Translations under genes and position numbers: made by a program
The notes under the pieces: model-generated
What the model was told of the DNA's origin: nothing
Seen by the model: only the letters and a program-made list of their open reading frames with translations
The model's database searches: none
Shown here: positions 42,860 to 50,996 of the stretch, piece by piece
How the letters are laid out: each line of letters begins with the position of its first letter
Position numbering within the stretch: the first letter of the stretch is position 1
DNA from: Planctomycetota bacterium
GTDB taxonomy: Bacteria; Planctomycetota; Phycisphaerae; Phycisphaerales; SM1A02
DNA: 64,000 nucleotides
Assembly (NCBI GenBank): GCA_024230295.1
Contig: JAAERN010000009.1
Coordinates: 1 to 64,000 of the forward strand
Direction: 5' to 3'

Positions 42860-43801
42860 CGGTGTTGTGCAGACGACAAAGTCCGCCTGTGGATCATCTT
42901 GATTTGGCTCAACCTCTTCCAGATCCGGCTCAAGACTGATCGTCATCACAATGGCGGATGGATGCAAACGCCGAATTTGCTGAACTGTTCCACCATTCCA
43001 ATCACTGTGAAACCGGCCGACCAACAGCATCATCGGCGGCCCCGCCTTTTTCAAACCGGTTGAGACCGATGCGGCCATTGTGGCATCCCACACTTGCTGC
43101 GAGAGGAAGAATGATTCAGCAATCACCAATGCTTCCGCAATAGTCTCCTCGGTATCACCATCTTCGCCGTGACCACCCATGAGTTCGATGAACCGATCGC
43201 GATAGTCGCCAGTGATCGGTGTGTCTGGGTGGTCAACAAAGCGGGCTCGTTCTTGCCCAAGCTCGTCGATAGCTTCCCAGCCGCCTAGCCGCGCAGCCCG
43301 CACATAGCGGCGGGGCGCATTGGCTGCGATGACGATACCGTTCCGTTCGATCGCGGCATCAATGGTCGGCTGATACCAGGCTTCCCAACTTCCGGGACCC
43401 GACCACGATGTCGATCCAGATTCCTTGGCGAATACCTCGGCGTCAATCACACCATCCCGATAATCCTCAACCAGGACCTGTTCGTCTCGCTCAAGCATTT
43501 CAAGCGCCACACCGCCTTTGCCATCCACGGTGTCAAGGAGATCCTCGATGACGGCGAGTTGGACCGCATGCCCCGTGGCATCATTGTGCTGCTCGCCCAG
43601 TACGACGACATCAGATCCTATGAGGCGATCTACCAACACTTCCCACTCAAGATGCTCGCCCGAGCGGCCATCAATGATGATGAGATCGGACCTGACATCG
43701 ACAAGCGAGCGAGAGACTGGCGCCTGCTTCGGGGCCGCGCAGCTGACCATGGAAACGGCGGACACTGACAAGAGAAGGCCGAATAGAAGGCGTATACGCA
43801 T
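42851..43801 (-). CDS. ChaN-family (Tiki/haem-binding uptake fold) lipoprotein
   Basis: 316 residues from ATG 43801, with GGAG eight bases upstream. The signal ends in a lipobox (SAVSMVSC, then A). The body matches the ChaN/DUF399 erythromycin-esterase-like fold: VVLGEQHNDATGHAVQLAVI, GGVALEMLERDEQ, and a late LVGRFHSDW histidine. Homologues have been linked to haem or iron uptake, but the active role here is unknown. No TonB-type genes are near. Confidence 0.8.
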   Translation of the reverse strand: MRIRLLFGLLLSVSAVSMVSCAAPKQAPVSRSLVDVRSDLIIIDGRSGEHLEWEVLVDRLIGSDVVVLGEQHNDATGHAVQLAVIEDLLDTVDGKGGVALEMLERDEQVLVEDYRDGVIDAEVFAKESGSTSWSGPGSWEAWYQPTIDAAIERNGIVIAANAPRRYVRAARLGGWEAIDELGQERARFVDHPDTPITGDYRDRFIELMGGHGEDGDTEETIAEALVIAESFFLSQQVWDATMAASVSTGLKKAGPPMMLLVGRFHSDWNGGTVQQIRRLHPSAIVMTISLEPDLEEVEPNQDDPQADFVVCTTPSP

Positions 43802-43829
43802 GTCAAGGGCTCCAAACGCAGCCGGACGA

Positions 43830-43858
43830 TTGAGTGTGGACCTAGTTGGCAGTACAGT
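43830..43858 (+). promoter_or_regulatory. candidate sigma-70 promoter of the TPR-alphaCTD gene
   Basis: TTGAGT (43830-43835) and TACAGT (43853-43858) are separated by 17 bases, 4 of 6 matches each to the -35 and -10 consensus. The predicted start falls at about 43865, inside a palindrome. Confidence 0.4.
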
Positions 43859-43859
43859 A

Positions 43860-43889
43860 CGGGGATTCACCCCGGATTGCCCGGATTGC
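43860..43889 (+). repeat. palindrome plus tandem 9-bp repeat in the TPR-alphaCTD leader
   Basis: CGGGGATTCACCCCG (43860-43874) is a 5-bp inverted repeat around ATTCA. It abuts and partly overlaps two exact adjacent copies of CCGGATTGC (43872-43880 and 43881-43889). Both lie between the candidate promoter and the start codon, where an autoregulator could bind. Confidence 0.5.
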
Positions 43890-43907
43890 TGGAGGTACGG
43901 CAGGAAC

Positions 43908-44828
43908 ATGAACGCAAACAGCCCCGGACTCGACACCGTCATCGGTGGTCAGTCAAGTACAAGCCCCGACGAAGCTTTGGCCCTGGCCGCTGCCTTGGAA
44001 AAGGATGGCGAACGAATCAAAGCGATTGAAGCGCTGGAAGGCGCCTCGGCCGGTGGTGACGAGCGTGTGCTATTCCGCCTTGCTTGGTTGTATGACCTGT
44101 GTGGCGAAGAAGACAAGGCAGTTGCGATGTACCGAGAGTGCATCGACTCCGACCGACCATTGGTCAACGCTGTCATGAACCTGGCTGTGATTCTCGAAGA
44201 TCGCGGCGACTTTGTGTCTGCTGAGAAGTACCTGCAGATGATCGTCAACACGGACCCGAACAACCTCCGAGCCCGTTTGTTCCTTCGTGATGTCCAAGCA
44301 TCCAAGAGTATGTATTACGACGAAGCAGAAGCCCGCGACGTGGCCAAGCAGAATGCACTCATGGACACGCCGGTCACCGACTTTGAACTTTCAGTTCGTG
44401 CGCGGAACTGCCTCAAGAAGATGGAAATCCGAACACTCGGCGATCTTCTCAAAGTGTCCGAGGCCGAACTTCTCTCCTATAAGAACTTCGGCGAAACATC
44501 CTTGGTGGAAATCAAGAGCATGTTGACTTCGCGGAATCTCCGGCTTGGGCAGAATCTTGAGACGCAGTATCACCGCGTCCGCGCCGAGGTCTACGAAGAC
44601 CTCAAAGACCGAGCTTCAGAGGAAGTTCTATCGCGGCCAATCTCAAGCCTCAACTTCTCGGTCCGCGCACGTAAGGCACTCCAGATTCTGGGCGTCCAGA
44701 CGGTTGGTGATCTTGCCACCCGAACCGAGGCCGAGTTGATGGGGATTAAGAACTTTGGATCAACCAGTTTGGACGAGGTTCGCGAGCGTCTCGGCCACAT
44801 TGATCTTGAACTTCGAGTTCTCGACTGA
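43908..44828 (+). CDS. TPR protein with two RNA polymerase alpha-CTD domains
   Basis: 306 residues from ATG 43908; the longer ORF runs through the divergent ChaN gene. Residues about 20-130 are TPR-like helices (LAWLYDLCGEEDKAVAMYREC). Two alpha-CTD modules follow: about 155-210 (LSVRARNCLKKMEIRTLGDLL, NFGETSLVEIKSML) and about 243-300 (FSVRARKALQILGVQTVGDLA, NFGSTSLDEV). By alignment to E. coli alpha, R265 is kept in both (R164, R253) and N268 only in the first (N167; K256 in the second). No alpha N-terminal assembly domain exists. It may bind UP-element-like DNA or contact sigma or activators. Confidence 0.85.
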   Translation: MNANSPGLDTVIGGQSSTSPDEALALAAALEKDGERIKAIEALEGASAGGDERVLFRLAWLYDLCGEEDKAVAMYRECIDSDRPLVNAVMNLAVILEDRGDFVSAEKYLQMIVNTDPNNLRARLFLRDVQASKSMYYDEAEARDVAKQNALMDTPVTDFELSVRARNCLKKMEIRTLGDLLKVSEAELLSYKNFGETSLVEIKSMLTSRNLRLGQNLETQYHRVRAEVYEDLKDRASEEVLSRPISSLNFSVRARKALQILGVQTVGDLATRTEAELMGIKNFGSTSLDEVRERLGHIDLELRVLD

Positions 44829-44872
44829 TTCCCCAGAGGTATTACACCGGCGGATGGCTGGCACCACTGCTT

Positions 44873-46078
44873 GTGGTGCTGGGCTGTGGCGACGGTGATT
44901 CCAATGCGGTGCCGCCTCACACATCCACATCCGAGGTGGCCGGCGAATCTATGCCACATGTTCGGGTGCGCCTGCACAGAGTGACTGGCGGTCGAGCGGT
45001 TGAGATTAACTCTTCAAGTGACACGATGAGGGTGCTGGGGGGCAATGAGGAAATCACGCTTACTGGGCCAGCCAACATCTCTCGCCGACGCGGCGTATGG
45101 AGTATTCGTGGTCACGATCTCTCACATGCGATGGCCTCCACCAACGATCTGGAGGTACGAGCCGACACAGCGTTAACTGTGTCGGATGAAAAAGGTCGAA
45201 CATACAAAGGCTTCATTCGGTGTGTGGCGGACACAGACCCACCCCGTGCCGACTTCTCTGTCATCAACGTTGTTGATATGAACGAGTACATCCCCGGCGT
45301 GTTGGCCGGCGAACTATACGAGGGCTGGCACGACGCGACCTTCGAGGCTCAGGCTATTGCGGCGCGGAGTTATGCGGCGTATGAGTGCGAGCACCGAAAG
45401 AGCCGATCGTGGGATGTGCTCGATACGCCCGCGTCGCAGGTGTATGTGGGTATCCCAACATGGAAGCAAGCTGGCCGCTGTGCCAAAGCGACCGAGGGCC
45501 TTGTTCTCACATGGAAAGGTGACATCATCCCCGGGTACTTCTCAAGTTGCTGTGGCGGCCGCGCCGCAACCGCAGAGGACGCGGTGGGTCCGAACCCAAT
45601 TAACAAAATTCCTCCACTGCGAGGTCACGGTGGCATCGCGAAGTGCGTGGATGCGCCAAAGTATCGGTGGTCAGATGGGTGGGATGCAGATCGGGTTGGC
45701 CGCGCCATCCGCGCTTGGGGCCGCCGAAGTGGTCAGAAGGATGTTGCATCGCTTGGCACGATCAAATCCATTCGACCGACAGATCCAAACAAACACGGAA
45801 GGCCGACACACTTGGACATCATCGCCCGGAACACGACGGTCACCATTCGATGTGTTGATCTTCCTGGTGTGTTCTCAGAAGCAAATCTTAAAATGCTTTC
45901 TTCTGGGTGGGTCGGCGGTGACGTGTTTAAGGGAAAGATCACCATGAATGGTCGCGGATTCGGTCATGGTGTCGGGCTCTGCCAATACGGCGCCGAATCC
46001 ATGGCTTCCCATGGATCGGCGAGTCGCAAGATCATCAAGTTCTACTACCCGGATGTGAACATCACGCAGGCGTGGTAG
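44873..46078 (+). CDS. SpoIID/LytB-domain secreted protein
   Basis: About 401 residues or slightly more. The SpoIID core is clear: YIPGVLAGELYEGWHDATFEAQAIAARSYAAY, then VYVGIPTWKQ, PGYFSSCCGGRAATAEDAV, and GRGFGHGVGLCQYGAESMA. SpoIID-type proteins cut peptidoglycan glycan strands. The track start (GTG 44873) gives an N-terminus MVLGCG, too short for export, yet upstream in-frame codons extend it to GGWLAPLLVVLGC, a lipoprotein-like signal. No ATG, GTG or TTG precedes that segment before an in-frame stop (44807), so the true start is unclear. Confidence 0.82.
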   Translation: MVLGCGDGDSNAVPPHTSTSEVAGESMPHVRVRLHRVTGGRAVEINSSSDTMRVLGGNEEITLTGPANISRRRGVWSIRGHDLSHAMASTNDLEVRADTALTVSDEKGRTYKGFIRCVADTDPPRADFSVINVVDMNEYIPGVLAGELYEGWHDATFEAQAIAARSYAAYECEHRKSRSWDVLDTPASQVYVGIPTWKQAGRCAKATEGLVLTWKGDIIPGYFSSCCGGRAATAEDAVGPNPINKIPPLRGHGGIAKCVDAPKYRWSDGWDADRVGRAIRAWGRRSGQKDVASLGTIKSIRPTDPNKHGRPTHLDIIARNTTVTIRCVDLPGVFSEANLKMLSSGWVGGDVFKGKITMNGRGFGHGVGLCQYGAESMASHGSASRKIIKFYYPDVNITQAW

Positions 46079-46101
46079 TCCGCACCGCGAAGAAGCGTGT
46101 T

Positions 46102-47040
46102 CTATTGGCGTGCAACTGTCGTGATGTCTCGATCAATCCAAGGAGCGGTTGCCTGGTGCTGCTCATCAACGTTCGTGGCTGGGCCGAAGCCCTCGAACGG
46201 GTTGGATAGATCACTGCTGCCAGTGGCATCGTTGACGAGGGACCGGGCGCGGTGTTCATACTCACCCTGCTTGCCTCGTTCGCCAAGTGCCTGAAGCGTT
46301 CCTTCTTGCACGGCTTGCAGTTCAGCAAGACGAGTTTCGATCGCGCGAAGCGTCTCTGAGTCGCCAGGTGATTGGAATTGCTGGAGTGTCTCGTGTTGTG
46401 ATTCGGTCAGAGCGATGAGTCGATCGTTGCGCTCAATGGAGTCGATTTGCCGATCAAGCTGCCAGACCTGAGCTTGGTACTGGGAATACTCACGCTCAAC
46501 TTGCTCAAGAAGCGTCGTCAGGCGGTCGTGTTGCGAGGAGAGCATTTCAACCTGTCGCTGGTCGGCCACGAGTCGCTCTTGATAGGTCGAACGAATGCCC
46601 TGAATTCTGCGACCTTCTTTGTAGGCGACGGTGAGGTTGACGCCCGCATCTCCCTTGATCAATGAAACCTGCCGCACGCCACCGATTTCAGCGTCACGGA
46701 CCTTTCCGGCGAGCCGATCAAGATCGCTCTCGGTCATAGCTACAACGCGGCGGGCGACGTCGGCATCGTGTGCCATTTGGTCGACCTGGCTGTCGATCCG
46801 AGCAATCTCACCGCGAATCTCAGCGATGCGATCTGGATAGACACCAGCGAGTTCATGGAGCTTTGATCGCAGGGACTTGGCCTCTTCGACGTCGATGTAT
46901 TGATCGACGATGATGCTGGCTTGATCTTGGAATGTCTCAAACGCGGCCGCAACCCGTCCGGGACCGATGATGATGGTGACTCCGCCTACGGCTATTCCGG
47001 CAATGAGTGTCCAACGAACGATGGTCTTGCAGATGTTCAT
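46102..47040 (-). CDS. membrane-anchored coiled-coil protein, unknown function
   Basis: 312 residues. One N-terminal membrane helix (about 9-30) is followed by long coiled-coil runs (about 52-250, with many heptads such as EQVEREYSQYQAQVWQLDRQ) and a disordered C-terminus. AAGGA lies seven bases before ATG. It diverges from the ECF sigma gene across 228 bases, so a shared control region is possible. The shape suggests an envelope or scaffold role; no family is recognised. Confidence 0.65.
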   Translation of the reverse strand: MNICKTIVRWTLIAGIAVGGVTIIIGPGRVAAAFETFQDQASIIVDQYIDVEEAKSLRSKLHELAGVYPDRIAEIRGEIARIDSQVDQMAHDADVARRVVAMTESDLDRLAGKVRDAEIGGVRQVSLIKGDAGVNLTVAYKEGRRIQGIRSTYQERLVADQRQVEMLSSQHDRLTTLLEQVEREYSQYQAQVWQLDRQIDSIERNDRLIALTESQHETLQQFQSPGDSETLRAIETRLAELQAVQEGTLQALGERGKQGEYEHRARSLVNDATGSSDLSNPFEGFGPATNVDEQHQATAPWIDRDITTVARQ

Positions 47041-47268
47041 GTGTCAGTCCTTCTGCCACGCTTCGGGGTGGCGTCCGGGACATCATTGGGGTTTGGGGTG
47101 GTGGTATTTCACGCGGGTTAGGGCTTGGTTGTGGAAAAGAAGGGCGTGTGGCCCGGCGTATCCCCATTTTGGGAAGGATTCCGGCGTGTTCATGTGACAG
47201 TGGCCCCAAGGGAGGCGAAACTAGGAACACCCGAATCCCAATGAATGGAAGCGGGCGGGATCAACTCC

Positions 47269-47994
47269 ATGCATCAACTCACCACAACATTTGTCCGCAG
47301 GCTTCGAGACCGCGATGAGGCGGCGTGGTTCGAGTTGTGGCAGGTCTTCGGGCCTGTTCTTCGTGGTCAGCTCATGAAGTGGGGTAACGGCCGGCTCGGA
47401 ATGGAGACAGTTCGTGACCTCAGTCAAGAGACTCTGGCTGCCCTGAGCAAATCGATCGAACGATTTGATCCAACACGCGGTGTCCGATTCAGCACTTGGC
47501 TGCTCGCAATTGCCAAGCACGCCTTGAGTGATGAGATGGACCGCCGGATGGCGCTCAAACGAGGTGCTGGTCGCCGACCCACACATCTCGAAGAAGATTG
47601 GATGGGCGGTATCGGGGCCGCTGTTGACACGCAGTATGAGCAGCGGATCTTCGAAGCCAAGGTGGCTGCTGCTATCCGACGTGCTGGATCCAGCGGGGAC
47701 TTTGTGTCATTTGAGGTGTACCGTATGCGTGTCTTTGATGGACGCAGTGGCAAAGACGTCGCAGATCAGATTGGCGTGAGCCAACCGACGATCAGCCGCC
47801 GTCTTCAGGACGCGCGTTCTCACTTGCGGACGCAATTATCAGAGATCGTCGCCACATGGAGTTTCACGCCTGAGGAGATGGCCGAAGCCGAACTCGCGGG
47901 ACTCTCCGCGGACGACTCGCTCTTTGATGAGGCGCTTGGCGAAATATGGCATCGCGCAGCGTCCCAAGACGACTCGGCGGAAGCCGAGCACTGA
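47269..47994 (+). CDS. ECF-type RNA polymerase sigma factor
   Basis: 241 residues from ATG 47269 (ATG 47245 also in frame). Region 2 has FVRRLRDRDEAAWFELWQVF and DLSQETLAALSKSIERFDPTRGVRFSTWLLAIAKH; region 4 has DGRSGKDVADQIGVSQPTISRRLQDARSHL. There is no anti-sigma gene next to it. Instead it is followed after 5 bases by a membrane Ser/Thr kinase gene, an arrangement seen for ECF groups thought to be controlled by phosphorylation. A C-terminal extension of about 55 residues, rich in acidic residues, follows region 4. Confidence 0.9.
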   Translation: MHQLTTTFVRRLRDRDEAAWFELWQVFGPVLRGQLMKWGNGRLGMETVRDLSQETLAALSKSIERFDPTRGVRFSTWLLAIAKHALSDEMDRRMALKRGAGRRPTHLEEDWMGGIGAAVDTQYEQRIFEAKVAAAIRRAGSSGDFVSFEVYRMRVFDGRSGKDVADQIGVSQPTISRRLQDARSHLRTQLSEIVATWSFTPEEMAEAELAGLSADDSLFDEALGEIWHRAASQDDSAEAEH

Positions 47995-47999
47995 TTGGT

Positions 48000-49928
48000 A
48001 TGTGGAAGATTTTCATCATCCTGCTTGTAGTCGTAGCGACAGTGATCGCGGCCACATCGATCGGTGTATTGTTTCGCCATCTCCTGATGCCAACTGTGCG
48101 AGCGGTTTTCAAGGCAATTGCGCTTCTTGGTCAAGTTGTACTTGAGTTGATCCGCGACTTGTTTGCTGCAACGTGGCACATCATTGTTTCAATACTGGTG
48201 CTTCCGGCAATCATCGGAGCATTGCTGTTTGGCCGGTGGGAATCGGCTTCAAGAATGGCCCGCGGGCTCGGAAGCCGATTTCGGCGGGTGGGTCGTCGCA
48301 TTGGCGGTTTGGTTACTCGAACGGCGCCGGCGGCGGGCATGGTTCGGCGGACCCCAAACCAACCCCAGAAGCGAAAGTCGCGCCGATCAGAGGGAAGGTT
48401 TCCAGGGTGGAAACTCGTTGGATCACTGCAAGCGGGGGGTTCTGGAGCAGAACTTCACATTGCGGAACCAGATATCGGGGCGCCACCAGATGCTCCACCT
48501 CGAGTCGTCATTAAGTGCTTCGATGTGGCGGACGGATCTCCACTTGGCCACATGATTCGAGAGTCAAGGGCGCTTGATGGGGCAAAGAAGCTCGGCCTCG
48601 TCATCGAACACGACCACGATGAGTCGCGGTTCTGGTACGTCATGCCATTCATCCCAGGTGTTCATTTGGCCGACGCAGTGAAGTCAATACACACCACCAG
48701 TGGCCCGCTCGACACGACATTGATTAGCAACGCAGTTGTGTGGGCGAGAGATTTACTTTCGATTCTGCACGAATACCACAATGCGGGTTTCTGGCACAAA
48801 GATGTCAAGCCCGAGAACATCATCATAAACGACACCGGGGCGCACTTGGTTGACTTGGGTCTTGTGACACCACTCCAGTCTGCCATGACGTTGACGACGC
48901 ACGGAACAGAGTATTTTCGAGACCCAGAACTTGTTCGTCAGGCACTCCGCGGTGCCAAGGTGTCCGAAGTGGATGGCGCACGCTTTGATATCTACTCCGC
49001 AGGCGCGGTGCTGTACTACATGGTGGAAGGAACATTTCCTGCGCACGGCAACCTGAGTCGGTTTGACCGCGAGCATGGCGACGCGGTGCGTTGGGTGGTT
49101 CGCAGGGCGATGGCCGATTATCACCAGCGGTATGCCAATGCCGCCGAGATGCTGGCGGACGTCGCCCATTTGGCTTCGGCCACCGATCCCCGTGCAGTGC
49201 GTCCCGCTGATCTCCCGAGCTTTACAGGCGAGCCCTCTGAGATACCAGCGCCGCCAGCGCCACCAGTAGCATCGGTGGGGGATGTTCGCCGCCGGCCGAA
49301 TATCGAAGTGACTGATTGGTGGAGCGGCGCCTACCTCGTGCGTGATGCTGTGCCTGGTGTGCCTCAACGTTTGCCCGACGGTTTTTCAAACGCCCGCCGA
49401 AAGAAGAGTGAGGCTCGCCAGCGGCGCTATGAGGAGCGGCAGCGTCGCCGCGCCGTGCGGCGAACTGCAGTTGGTGGCGTCTTTGCGTTCATAGTCGGAT
49501 TGCTGGTGTTGGTGGGTACCTATGGCGTCTTGGTGTCAACCAGGTCGCCTGTGAACAGCCAACAGCACATCGCAGCGAACCTTCCATCTGGTACTGGTGC
49601 AATTGTTGTTCTCAATGATCATCCCCATGGCATTGATGCGTCTGAGGCTGTCATCCAGGCGCTGGCTACCGGCGGTTGGGTGCCGCGCGAGGATGCTCAA
49701 CTCGAGGCATCGATTCGCCGCGTGATGCCCATGGCCGGGACACAGTCGCCTGATCTTGCGACTCTCTTGGCACCTGCATTTGCGACGAATCCGAACATCT
49801 CAGCCGCGATCATCCAATCGCCCGATGGCGACCCTGACGGTATCGAGGTTGTCATGGTCCGGGGTGACCAGAGCAGTACCCACCGCCTGCCGCCTCTGCT
49901 CACCAAGCCCGTACAATCTGCTCCATGA
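48000..49928 (+). CDS. membrane Ser/Thr protein kinase (Hanks-type)
   Basis: 642 residues from ATG 48000, five bases after the sigma gene. Two hydrophobic segments (about 5-27 and 58-80) and a basic stretch precede the kinase domain (about 135-400). Key residues are present: VVIK172, the helix-C glutamate E188, HKDVKPEN with catalytic D268, and DLG (285-287) in place of DFG. THGTEYFRDPE marks the P+1 loop. A Pro-rich linker, a further membrane helix (about 488-512) and an extracytoplasmic tail of roughly 125 residues end it. The tail could sense envelope signals. Its stop overlaps prpB (ATGA). Confidence 0.9.
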   Translation: MWKIFIILLVVVATVIAATSIGVLFRHLLMPTVRAVFKAIALLGQVVLELIRDLFAATWHIIVSILVLPAIIGALLFGRWESASRMARGLGSRFRRVGRRIGGLVTRTAPAAGMVRRTPNQPQKRKSRRSEGRFPGWKLVGSLQAGGSGAELHIAEPDIGAPPDAPPRVVIKCFDVADGSPLGHMIRESRALDGAKKLGLVIEHDHDESRFWYVMPFIPGVHLADAVKSIHTTSGPLDTTLISNAVVWARDLLSILHEYHNAGFWHKDVKPENIIINDTGAHLVDLGLVTPLQSAMTLTTHGTEYFRDPELVRQALRGAKVSEVDGARFDIYSAGAVLYYMVEGTFPAHGNLSRFDREHGDAVRWVVRRAMADYHQRYANAAEMLADVAHLASATDPRAVRPADLPSFTGEPSEIPAPPAPPVASVGDVRRRPNIEVTDWWSGAYLVRDAVPGVPQRLPDGFSNARRKKSEARQRRYEERQRRRAVRRTAVGGVFAFIVGLLVLVGTYGVLVSTRSPVNSQQHIAANLPSGTGAIVVLNDHPHGIDASEAVIQALATGGWVPREDAQLEASIRRVMPMAGTQSPDLATLLAPAFATNPNISAAIIQSPDGDPDGIEVVMVRGDQSSTHRLPPLLTKPVQSAP

Positions 49929-50785
49929 GCAATGAACGGCCTGGCGGGAAACTTCGACAACTGATGTCCCAAGGGATCGTGGCGGCGCCAGGTGCGTTTA
50001 CCGCACTGGTCGGCCGCGCCGTCGCCGCAACAGGATTCGACGCCGTGTACATCTCCGGCGGCGCGACGGCCAACACGGCCGGATTCCCCGATGTGGGTCT
50101 CTTGAGCCTGACCGAAGTGTGCAGGACGATCAATGAGATCTCCAGCGCGTCCGGACTTCCGACGATCGTCGATGCCGACACGGGATATGGAGAAGTCGAG
50201 ATGGTCCGCCGAACCGTGGTCGAGTATGAGCGGGCTGGCGCTGCAGCGATGCACATCGAGGATCAAGTCTTTCCAAAGCGATGCGGGCACCTCGATGGAA
50301 AGACACTCATTACAACCGAAGCAATGGCTGCCAAGATCAGCGCTGCGGCAGAGGCAAAAACAAGCGAATTTGTGTTGATTGCACGAACAGACGCACGGGG
50401 GATTGATGGGTTGGACGCGGCCATCGAGCGGGGCCATGCGTACCGTGCCGCAGGCGCCGACATGATCTTTCCAGAGGGACTTGCCAGCGAAGAAGAGTTT
50501 GCCGCGTTCGCCAAGGGGTGCCCAGGCCTGCTCCTTGCCAACATGACCGAGTTTGGGAAGACCCCGTTCATCGACCAATCCCGATTTGAATCGATGGGTT
50601 ACAACATCGTCATTTTCCCCGTCACAACACAACGCGTTGCGATGGCTGCAGTGACACGTGCGTTGACGGCGCTTCGTGCCGAGGGAAGTGCAGCATCGTC
50701 TGTTGATCAGATGCAAACTCGCCAAGAGTTGTATGACTTGCTCGACTACACACCGGGTGTTGAGTGGGATATCTCCGCGCGATGA
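49925..50785 (+). CDS. prpB: methylisocitrate lyase (PrpB family)
   Basis: 286 residues of the isocitrate lyase/PEP-mutase superfamily. The metal loop DADTGYGE, HIEDQVFPKRCGHLDGK with the catalytic cysteine, and LIARTDARGIDGLDAAIERG define the lyase group. It splits 2-methylisocitrate to pyruvate and succinate. Because the family also contains carboxyphosphonoenolpyruvate-type enzymes, the nearby prpC and the prpD at 18.4 kb are important support. ATG overlaps the kinase stop (ATGA), a tight coupling that is unusual for this gene. Confidence 0.88.
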   Translation: MSNERPGGKLRQLMSQGIVAAPGAFTALVGRAVAATGFDAVYISGGATANTAGFPDVGLLSLTEVCRTINEISSASGLPTIVDADTGYGEVEMVRRTVVEYERAGAAAMHIEDQVFPKRCGHLDGKTLITTEAMAAKISAAAEAKTSEFVLIARTDARGIDGLDAAIERGHAYRAAGADMIFPEGLASEEEFAAFAKGCPGLLLANMTEFGKTPFIDQSRFESMGYNIVIFPVTTQRVAMAAVTRALTALRAEGSAASSVDQMQTRQELYDLLDYTPGVEWDISAR

Positions 50786-50887
50786 TGTGATCCTTTGCGG
50801 CACACAAACACGTGCAGTGCAATTTCACTAGCGCCGAAACAACACATTCCTACACATTTAAGCCTGTCGGAAGGGGGTCGTTTCTGC

Positions 50888-50893
50888 TATTAT
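50888..50893 (+). promoter_or_regulatory. candidate extended -10 element of prpC
   Basis: TATTAT preceded by TGC (TGCTATTAT) matches an extended -10 element in the 211-base gap between prpB and prpC. No good -35 is visible, which extended -10 promoters do not need. The expected start is about 50900. Confidence 0.35.
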
Positions 50894-50909
50894 GCTGTGC
50901 TGGTTTCTT

Positions 50910-50941
50910 CATCACGCGGTGGTTTCTTGGGGAGCGTGATG
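50910..50941 (+). promoter_or_regulatory. 8-bp inverted repeat in the prpC leader
   Basis: CATCACGC (50910-50917) and GCGTGATG (50934-50941) are exact reverse complements around a 16-base spacer, just downstream of the candidate -10. GGTTTCTT occurs twice beside and within it. It could be an operator for a propionate regulator or an RNA hairpin. Confidence 0.45.
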
Positions 50942-50996
50942 GACTGTGGTCCGAGAATAACAGTGTTCTTGGATGAAATAGAGGGAAGTGCAGGTC

